A stretch of 20,472 nt of DNA from CAKZKT01 sp034434235 (GTDB lineage Bacteria; Chloroflexota; Anaerolineae; CG2-30-64-16). Location of the stretch: positions 1 to 20,472 of the forward strand of contig DAOTZV010000249.1 of NCBI GenBank assembly GCA_034434235.1, given 5' to 3'. This document shows positions 14,642 through 20,472 of this stretch, piece by piece. The position numbers and the translations under genes are program-made. The first letter of the stretch is position 1, and each line of letters opens with the position of its first letter. Below the pieces are notes generated by a model, which worked only from the letters and a program-made list of their open reading frames with translations, searched no databases and was not told where the DNA came from.

Positions 14642-14660
14642 ATCCTTCGAGAGGTGCCTC

Positions 14661-16937
14661 ATGTCATTTCGCAATGATCTGGCTGCAGATACGTTGTTGC
14701 AGACGATCGCGGCGTTGCGGTCGGCCTGGGCGACGCTGACACCGACGCAACGCGACGAGCTGCGCGCCCTCCTCATGGCGCATGGCCCCAGGATCGCGGC
14801 CGCCGACGGCCTGGGCGCGGTCTCGGCCATCGTCGAATTGCTCGACGCGCTCTGGGCGCAGCGCGCCATCTTGCCCCCAGCGGCCGTCCAGGCATTGACG
14901 GCCGGCCAGATGGCGCCGCTGGTCGGCTACCGCTCGGTGGCGATGATCTCAAAAGAAAAACGTCAGGCTCTCCTGGATGGGATGATCGAGCTGGCCGACT
15001 TCCGCTTTTTCGAGGACCCGGCCGCCACCGCCGACGCGCTCGTCCGCCTGGTGAACACGCACGAAGACCGGTTGATCCCCGACGAGCGCGTGGCCTGGCG
15101 CCGACTGTGCCAGGCGCGCGATCGCGGGGGCGATCCTGAAGCCTTCCTGCGCAGCGCCGAGGCGCTGCTCGGCGCCTACGGCGCGGTTCGCACTTTGTTG
15201 AGCAGTCGCAAGACGTTCGTGCGGCCGGTCCGGCCGATATTGCGCGGTGCCGAGTTCGCCCCTGTCCGTCGGCCGGTTGCGAGCGCTCCCCCGCGCGCGG
15301 AGTGGCAGCCGGCCTACGCCATGATGGAAAGCGCGGGGCCGGGGGAAAGCGCCATGCCCGGGGAAGGCCTGGTGCGTTTCGCGAACGTTTATTTTCCGGC
15401 CACCGTGCTCGTGACGCAGCAGGACGTGCCGCTCGTCATCCATGTGGCGCAGCGCTATTCGGCCAAGTCGGCCCTCGCGGCCGACGCGGCGCAGATGACC
15501 CTGAAGGTGGGCGACCTGACGATCGTCGTCCAGCCGGAGGGCTTCGTCGTGACGGAGAGCATGGGCGGGTTGCCCGCGCCGGGGGAGGCGCCCGGCCGGA
15601 TCGTCAAGGTGGAGGCGGAGCGCGACTGCGAGCCGGTTGTGTTTCTGTTGACGCCCCAGTCGGCGGGCGAGAAGCGCATCACCGTTTTCATAGACCAGTT
15701 CGGCCGGAACCTGTTGATGCAGAGCTTCCAGGTCAAGGTGGTGGCCGATCTGAGCGCCGTGAGCGATCTGGCCAACGTGAAGTGCGATCCGGTGCCGGTG
15801 GTTTCGCCGGCGCGCGGCGCGGCCGCGCCGCCGGCCGATCTGGAGCTGCGGGTGATGCTGTCGGCCGATCGGCGCCGGCTCTCCTTCATGTTGCACGGCG
15901 GAGGCGAGTATCACTACAAGCCGGCCGGCGAAGTGGAGCTGGCGGCCGATTCTCCCCGCGCCTTCTTGCAGCCGACGCTCGACCGGCTCAGCGCTCTGGC
16001 CGGACGCGGCGCGTCCGGCCGCTCGGCCGACGAGACCGAATCCATCAAGCGGGAGCTGGTGGCGCTGGGCAACGACCTCTTCGACAAGCTTTTCTCCAAA
16101 GAGCTGAAGGAGGAGTACGGCAAGACGATCCGCACGAAGTTCGCGGGCAAGAGCCTGTTGATCACGTCGGACGAGCCGTGGATCCCGTGGGAGGTCGTGC
16201 GGCCGTTCGCGGTGGATCGGGACGGCAACCTGCTCTACGACGACCCGCCCCTGTGCGAGATGTTCCGCCTGTCGCGCTGGCTGGCCGGCCCGGGCGCGCC
16301 CGATCAGTTGGAGGTCAAGCGGGGCGCGTGGGTGGCGCCGGCCGGCGACGCGCCCGAGGCCGATGCCGAGAATCGTTATTTCCAGGAGCTGCATCGCCGG
16401 CTGTGGCAGGTGAGCCTGGAAGGGCCGTTGACCCGTGTCGCCGACGTGCAGGCGCGACTACAGGCTCGCGACACGCAGATCCTCCATTTCGCGTGCCACG
16501 GCAACTTCGACGCGACCAACCCCGACAGCTCGAAGGTCAAGCTGGCGGACGGCTATTTCAGCCCGGCCCAGCTCGACGCGCGGATGCGCGCCGGCCTGAC
16601 GGCCGCCAGGCCGCTGGTCTTCCTCAACGCCTGCCATTCCGGCGAGGTCGGCTTCGGGTTGACCGGCCTGGGCGGCTGGGCCGCGACCCTGATCGGCTGG
16701 GGCGCGAGCACTTTCATCGGCTCGCTGTGGGAGATCAACGGCAAGCTGGCCGCTCAGTTCGCCCGGGAGTTCTACGACCGGCTGTGGGGGATCAACGCGT
16801 TCGAGGGCCGGCCGCAGCCGCTCGGCCAGGCGTTCTACGAGGCCCGGCTGGCGATCAAGGCCGCCGACGAAGCCAATCCCACCTGGCTGGCCTACGTGCT
16901 CTACGGCGACCCGTACGGCCAGGTGGCATTAGGCTAA
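14661..16937 (+). CDS. CHAT-domain cysteine protease with large N-terminal region
   Basis: The 758-residue protein ends in a CHAT (caspase HetF-associated with TPRs) domain, about 495-755. Its catalytic residues are His613 (HFACHGNF) and Cys658 (FLNACHSG), preceded by the typical LLITSDEPWIPWEVVRPF (499-516). Residues 1-180 are predominantly helical, 185-235 are Pro/Arg/Ala-rich linker, and 236-420 look like beta-rich domains (for example VRFANVYFPATVLV and RITVFIDQFGRN). Residues 455-490 form a charged helix. No TPR repeats, signal peptide or membrane segment are seen. CHAT proteases are cytoplasmic effectors that cut specific partner proteins, several in anti-phage or cell-death settings. 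Substrate and trigger are unknown here. ATG 14661 follows GAGAGGTG; an upstream in-frame start at 14628 lies within the repeat and is not used. It probably shares a transcript with the C11 gene. Confidence 0.9.
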   Translation: MSFRNDLAADTLLQTIAALRSAWATLTPTQRDELRALLMAHGPRIAAADGLGAVSAIVELLDALWAQRAILPPAAVQALTAGQMAPLVGYRSVAMISKEKRQALLDGMIELADFRFFEDPAATADALVRLVNTHEDRLIPDERVAWRRLCQARDRGGDPEAFLRSAEALLGAYGAVRTLLSSRKTFVRPVRPILRGAEFAPVRRPVASAPPRAEWQPAYAMMESAGPGESAMPGEGLVRFANVYFPATVLVTQQDVPLVIHVAQRYSAKSALAADAAQMTLKVGDLTIVVQPEGFVVTESMGGLPAPGEAPGRIVKVEAERDCEPVVFLLTPQSAGEKRITVFIDQFGRNLLMQSFQVKVVADLSAVSDLANVKCDPVPVVSPARGAAAPPADLELRVMLSADRRRLSFMLHGGGEYHYKPAGEVELAADSPRAFLQPTLDRLSALAGRGASGRSADETESIKRELVALGNDLFDKLFSKELKEEYGKTIRTKFAGKSLLITSDEPWIPWEVVRPFAVDRDGNLLYDDPPLCEMFRLSRWLAGPGAPDQLEVKRGAWVAPAGDAPEADAENRYFQELHRRLWQVSLEGPLTRVADVQARLQARDTQILHFACHGNFDATNPDSSKVKLADGYFSPAQLDARMRAGLTAARPLVFLNACHSGEVGFGLTGLGGWAATLIGWGASTFIGSLWEINGKLAAQFAREFYDRLWGINAFEGRPQPLGQAFYEARLAIKAADEANPTWLAYVLYGDPYGQVALG

Positions 16938-16966
16938 TTCCGATACCCGGTAGCTGATCATCCATC

Positions 16967-19636
16967 ATGACCACACCCATGCGTTCCCAGTACCTGGCGC
17001 TGAAGAAGCAGTATCCCGACATCATCCTCTTCTTCCGCCTGGGCGATTTCTACGAGACCTTCGATGAGGACGCGAAGATCGTCGCGTCCGTGTGCGATGT
17101 CGTCCTGACCTCGCGGCCGGTGGGCGCGGACGAGCGCGTGCCGCTGGCGGGCGTGCCCTACCACGCGGTGGACACCTACATCGCGAAGCTGATCAACGCC
17201 GGCTACAAAGTGGCCATCGCGGAGCAGGTGGGCAACGAGCCGCCCAAGGGCGAGAAGCTCGTCCCGCGCGTTGTGCGCCGCGTCGTCACCCCCGGCACGC
17301 TGGTCGAGCCGGGGCTGTTGCCGGAGAAGGCGAACAACTACGTCGCGGCGGTGGTGTTCGATGGCGCCCCCCTGACCCCCCAACCCTGGGGGGAATCTGA
17401 CTCCCCCCGAAATCGGGGGGCTGGGGGGGCCGTCGGCCTGGCCTACGCCGACATCTCCACCGGCGAATTCGCCGCCACCGAGATCAGCGACGGCGCGGAC
17501 GTCCTGCGTCGGCTGGCCGAGGAGCTGGCGCGCCTTTCGCCGGCCGAGCTGCTCTACCCGGCCCAAGACCCGCGCTGGGCCTCCCCTCCCCAATCCCTAA
17601 TCCCTAACTCCCAATACCACACCACCCCCTACCCCGCCTGGCGCTTCGAAGAGACCACCGCCCGCCAGGCGCTGCTCGACCACTTTCGGGCCGCGTCGCT
17701 GGCCGGCTTCGGCTGCGACGACAAGCCGCTGGCCGTGCGCGCGGCCGGCGCGCTGTTGCAATACCTGCAGGAGACGCAGCAGGGCAACATCGCGCAGATC
17801 GCGGGCCTGCGCACCTACAGCATCAGCGAGTACATGCTCCTCGACGAGGCGACCCGGCGCAACCTGGAGCTGACCGAGAGCATCCGCGGGGGCACGGTGC
17901 AGGGTTCGCTGCTGGGCGTGCTCGACGCCACGTTGACCCCCATGGGCGGCCGGCTGTTGCGCAAGTGGCTCAACCAGCCGCTCCTCGACGTGGCGGCCAT
18001 CAACGCCCGGCTCGACGCGGTGGAGGCGTGGTATCGCAACGCGCCGGCCCGGGCCGAGCTGCGCCAGCTCCTGCGCGGCCTGGGCGACCTGGAGCGCTGG
18101 ACCAACCGCTGCGTCCAGGGCATCGCCCTCCCGCGCGACCTGGTGGGCATGCGCGAGGCGTTGGCGCGCGTGGAGAGGATCCGTGCGCTGCTTGATAGGG
18201 ATTGGGGATTAGGGATTAACTATCAATCCCTAATCCCCAATCCCCAACCCCCAACCCCCAATATCCAATCCCTCCTCGCCGCGGCCATCGCCGACGAGCC
18301 GCCCGCGACGTTGGCCACCCCCGGCGTCATCCGGCCGGGCTTCTCGGCCGAGCTGGACGGCATCCACGCGGCCATCCGCGATGCGCGGGAGTGGATCGCC
18401 AACCTGGAGCCGCTCGAGCGCCAGCGCACGGGCATCAAGTCGCTGAAGGTGGGCTACAACAAGGTCTTCGGCTACTACATCGAAGTGACCACGGCCAACG
18501 CGGCCCTGGTGCCGCCGCACTACATCCGCAAGCAGACGCTGGTCAACGCGGAGCGCTACATCACGCCGGAGCTGAAGGAGTACGAGTCGCTGGTGCTCAA
18601 CGCGGAGGAGCGCATCCTGGAGCTGGAGGGGCAGCTCTACCGGCAGGTGCTGGCGCAGATCGCGGACGCCGCGCCCCGGCTGCTGGCGGCCGCGCGGGCC
18701 ATTGCGGAGCTGGACGTGGCCGCCGCGCTGGCCGAGGTGGCCGAGGCCAACCGCTACGTCCGGCCCGTCGTGACCGACGACGGCGTGATTGACATCAAAG
18801 GCGGCCGCCATCCGGTGGTGGAGAAGTTCCTGGTCGGCGAGCCGTTCACGCCCAACGATGCGTACCTTTCGCCCGAGCAGGCGATCATCATTTTGACAGG
18901 GCCGAACATGAGCGGCAAAAGCACTTTTCTCCGCCAAATCGCCCACATCGTGCTCATGGCCCAGATCGGCTCCTTCGTGCCGGCCGAGTCCGCGCGCATC
19001 GGGGTGGTGGACCGCATCTTCACGCGCATCGGCGCGTCGGACGAGATCGCGCGCGGGCAATCCACCTTCATGGTGGAGATGGTGGAGACCGCCAACATCT
19101 TGCACCATGCCACCAACCGCTCGCTCTTGATCCTGGACGAGATCGGCCGGGGCACCAGCACCTACGACGGCCTGGCGATTGCCTGGGCCGTGATCGAGTA
19201 CATCCACAACCATCCCGGGCTGCGCGCCAAGACGTTGTTCGCCACCCACTACCACGAGCTGACCGACCTGGCCGAGCGCCTGCCGCACGTGGTCAACTTC
19301 AACGTGGCCGTGGCCGAGCAGGGGGACAGGGTGGTCTTCCTGCACAAGATCGTGCCCGGCGCGGCCGATCGCTCCTACGGCGTGCACGTGGCGCAGCTCG
19401 CCGGCCTGCCGAAGCCCGTGATCGCCCGCGCGCAGGAGATCCTGGCCGACCTGGAGGCATCGGGCGCGGCCGGCCCGCGGCGCTCGGTCATTGACCGGCC
19501 GGTGGTCTACCAGCTCCCGCTCTTCTCGGCCGAGGATCCGGTCATCGCGGAGCTGCGCGCGCTGGACATCAACAGCCTCAGCCCGCTGGCCGCGCTGAAC
19601 AAGCTGTACGAGCTGCAGAAGCGGGTGAAAGAGTAG
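16967..19636 (+). CDS. mutS: DNA mismatch repair protein MutS
   Basis: MutS finds mismatches and small loops and recruits MutL. The 889-residue product has the mismatch-reading Phe28-Tyr29-Glu30 (GDFYETF), connector and lever domains, Walker A GPNMSGKS (645-652), Walker B with Asp724/Glu725 (LLILDEIGRGT), and near its end QLPLF (about 849-853), a good match to the beta-clamp binding motif. All key residues are intact, so the protein should work. It is unusual in carrying three low-complexity inserts at about residues 134-155, 205-222 and 410-435, encoded by palindromic or C-rich repeat DNA and placed between conserved blocks. ATG 16967 gives the usual TPM...QYxxLK start; its ribosome binding site is weak. 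The gene is 29 bp after the CHAT gene and may depend on read-through from it. Confidence 0.96.
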   Translation: MTTPMRSQYLALKKQYPDIILFFRLGDFYETFDEDAKIVASVCDVVLTSRPVGADERVPLAGVPYHAVDTYIAKLINAGYKVAIAEQVGNEPPKGEKLVPRVVRRVVTPGTLVEPGLLPEKANNYVAAVVFDGAPLTPQPWGESDSPRNRGAGGAVGLAYADISTGEFAATEISDGADVLRRLAEELARLSPAELLYPAQDPRWASPPQSLIPNSQYHTTPYPAWRFEETTARQALLDHFRAASLAGFGCDDKPLAVRAAGALLQYLQETQQGNIAQIAGLRTYSISEYMLLDEATRRNLELTESIRGGTVQGSLLGVLDATLTPMGGRLLRKWLNQPLLDVAAINARLDAVEAWYRNAPARAELRQLLRGLGDLERWTNRCVQGIALPRDLVGMREALARVERIRALLDRDWGLGINYQSLIPNPQPPTPNIQSLLAAAIADEPPATLATPGVIRPGFSAELDGIHAAIRDAREWIANLEPLERQRTGIKSLKVGYNKVFGYYIEVTTANAALVPPHYIRKQTLVNAERYITPELKEYESLVLNAEERILELEGQLYRQVLAQIADAAPRLLAAARAIAELDVAAALAEVAEANRYVRPVVTDDGVIDIKGGRHPVVEKFLVGEPFTPNDAYLSPEQAIIILTGPNMSGKSTFLRQIAHIVLMAQIGSFVPAESARIGVVDRIFTRIGASDEIARGQSTFMVEMVETANILHHATNRSLLILDEIGRGTSTYDGLAIAWAVIEYIHNHPGLRAKTLFATHYHELTDLAERLPHVVNFNVAVAEQGDRVVFLHKIVPGAADRSYGVHVAQLAGLPKPVIARAQEILADLEASGAAGPRRSVIDRPVVYQLPLFSAEDPVIAELRALDINSLSPLAALNKLYELQKRVKE
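17371..17431. repeat. in-frame palindromic repeat in mutS (insert 1)
   Basis: Two small palindromes lie side by side: CCCCCC/GGGGGG at 17376-17381/17388-17393 and CCCCCCGAAATCGGGGGG at 17403-17420, followed by CTGGGGGGG. They encode the stretch TPQPWGESDSPRNRGAGGA, between the conserved AAVVFDG and GLAYADISTGEF of MutS domain I/II. Confidence 0.8.
17581..17632. repeat. in-frame C-rich repeat in mutS (insert 2)
   Basis: CCAATCCCTAATCCCTAACT (17590-17609) and neighbouring CA/CT-rich sequence encode SPPQSLIPNSQYHTTPYP, between ELLYP and the conserved FEETTARQALLDHF. The AATCCCTAATCCC words are shared with insert 3 at 18225-18244, so the two belong to one repeat family. Confidence 0.65.
18198..18272. 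repeat. 20-bp perfect inverted repeat in mutS (insert 3)
   Basis: GGGATTGGGGATTAGGGATT (18198-18217) and its exact reverse complement (18225-18244) flank a 7-nt loop. The right side continues with CCCCAACCCCCAACCCCCAA up to about 18261. It encodes DWGLGINYQSLIPNPQPPTP and is read through in frame. The minus strand contains at least five closely spaced G runs, a possible G-quadruplex. Confidence 0.85.
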
Positions 19637-19716
19637 GGGCGCACGGCGTGCACCCTGGCACGGCGTATCAAATGGCGAATCGGCGGATCGCAAATCGGCG
19701 AACGAGGAGGATCATC

Positions 19717-20028
19717 GTGAAGACAGAGGTAAAGGGCGAGATCCCGTCGGGGTTGGCGCCGTATTTTCAGGAGTACGACTTGGCGGCATTGGACTTGCAA
19801 GATGACGCTGATCTGATCTTGCAGCGCACGTTGGAGTACGGGACGTGGGATGAGGTGCGCTGGCTGTTCAGTGTATACGGTGCGCCGCGAGTTCGCCGTT
19901 TTGTCCGCGAGCATGGTGAGCGGTGGCTGTCGAAGGTTGCTTTCAACTATTGGCGCAAGCTGTTGGGCATCCGCCGGTGGCGACGCGCGCCCTTTCCGAC
20001 CGCGCGAGGTGAAGTGTGGCCGCACTGA
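19717..20028 (+). CDS. small DUF6922-like protein upstream of AbiEii-type toxin
   Basis: The 103-residue protein begins at GTG 19717 after GAGGAGG (19704-19710). Recognisable blocks are LAPYFQEYDLAALDLQ (about 14-29), LEYGTWDEVRWLFSVYG (about 40-56) and a basic C-terminus with WRKLLGIRRW. I believe it resembles DUF6922-type proteins commonly encoded just before AbiEii-type nucleotidyltransferases, where they fill the antitoxin or accessory position; this family call is from memory. Its end overlaps the start of the downstream toxin-like reading frame by 13 bp (GTG 20016 against TGA 20026-20028), a typical coupled arrangement. It is itself intact, though its partner is broken. No promoter is obvious in the 80 bp after mutS. 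Confidence 0.65.
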   Translation: MKTEVKGEIPSGLAPYFQEYDLAALDLQDDADLILQRTLEYGTWDEVRWLFSVYGAPRVRRFVREHGERWLSKVAFNYWRKLLGIRRWRRAPFPTARGEVWPH

Positions 20029-20460
20029 ACTTTCCCCATTGGGAAGCTTTGACGCCGGAAACCCAGGATGCACTGCGGGCGACGGCTCGCTTACCTTTCA
20101 TTGACCGGTTCTATCTGGCCGGCGGGACGGGACTGGCGCTGCATCTGGGACATCGTTTCTCGGTGGACCTGGATTTCTTCAGCGCCGATCCGCAGGCTGT
20201 TGGGCCGGATGTGCGGGATGTACTACATCCTGCGTACGGTGCCGCTGGAGCGCGTGTTCGAAGTCGCGGCGGTCAAGTATGCACGGGTGCGCACGTTTGC
20301 CATCAGCGCGGTGCGGGGCCTGGCTTTTTTCGAGGATGCCGAGCGTCTGCCCATGCCGCGCATGATCGATCGAACGCCGTGGCCGCAGATGAAGCGGTTT
20401 CTCGAGCAGCAGGCGCTGGAGGCCGGCCGGAAGCAGCTCGAGATGCTGTGGGAAGGGTAA
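20016..20460 (+). pseudogene. AbiEii/AbiGii-type nucleotidyltransferase toxin, internally deleted
   Basis: From GTG 20016 the frame reads AALNFPHWEALTPETQ then FYLAGGTGLALHLGHRFSVDLDFFSADP, the N-terminal nucleotidyltransferase motif of AbiEii (GGTxLALxxGHRxSxDxDxF). After about 20200 similarity stops in this frame. A different frame ending at TAA 20458-20460 gives the family's C-terminus: MYYILRTVPLERVF, KYARVRTF, GLAFFEDAERLPMPRM and KRFLEQQALEAGRKQLEMLWEG. The middle, roughly 100 residues, is missing and the two ends are out of frame. Members add nucleotides to RNA (tRNA in the case of known MenT/AbiEii enzymes) in toxin-antitoxin or abortive-infection pairs. This copy should be inactive. 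Confidence 0.75.
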
Positions 20461-20472
20461 CGTGCCCCGCAG

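Noticed and set aside
14628..14660. Earlier start for the CHAT protein
   Set aside because: It lies in the palindromic repeat and has no ribosome binding site; 14661 has GAGAGGTG upstream.
17590..18244. CCCTAA-like words in mutS as telomere-type sequence
   Set aside because: They are internal, imperfect, mixed with CCCCAA and translated as part of MutS. A dispersed bacterial repeat explains them better.

Overview
The window is a high-GC (about two thirds G+C by eye), gene-dense chromosomal segment of a bacterium. I infer Chloroflexota (Anaerolineae-like) with moderate confidence. The reasons are a T-box leader on serS, receiver-CpaE and receiver-GAF-histidine kinase fusions, cytoplasmic C11/CHAT proteases, an AbiEii-type pair and many GC-rich palindromic repeats. 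No rRNA, tRNA, CRISPR array, intact transposase or phage module was seen.

Layout: (1) 1-460 holds a decayed RHS C-terminal core and a strong promoter. (2) 417-2026 is serS behind a serine T-box riboswitch whose specifier (UCC) and acceptor-end bulge (UGGC) both fit tRNA-Ser. (3) 2161-5084, minus strand, is a two-gene signalling operon: a receiver-GAF-histidine kinase, then a receiver-CpaE/MinD-like ATPase. It converges on serS at a long bidirectional terminator. (4) 5177-7153: a divergent promoter region, then an iron-type superoxide dismutase and an M24 Xaa-Pro-type peptidase. (5) 7266-9731: an exported VIT-vWFA protein whose ribosome binding site lies inside a strong hairpin and whose C-terminus contains repeat-derived sequence. 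(6) 9774-10565: a CRP/FNR-family regulator with a near-consensus promoter and a 30-bp palindromic putative operator at its start site. (7) 10646-13026, minus strand: IMPACT/YigZ protein and an overlapping bacterial dynamin-like GTPase. (8) 13104-13247: four 36-bp tandem palindromic repeats. (9) 13310-16937: two adjacent clan CD cysteine proteases, a cytoplasmic clostripain-like C11 peptidase and a CHAT protease. (10) 16967-19636: mutS carrying three in-frame repeat-derived insertions. (11) 19717-20460: a small DUF6922-like protein overlapping an AbiEii-type nucleotidyltransferase toxin gene that has lost its middle.

Two things deserve most attention. First, the C11-CHAT pair looks like a possible protease cascade with no dedicated sensor annotated beside it; the large non-catalytic N-terminal part of the CHAT protein is the best candidate for sensing. 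Second, several families of palindromic GC-rich repeats occur both between genes and, in frame, inside genes, in the VIT-vWFA protein and three times in MutS. This resembles protein-invading palindromic elements known elsewhere. Functions are assigned from motifs read by eye; no database search was possible.
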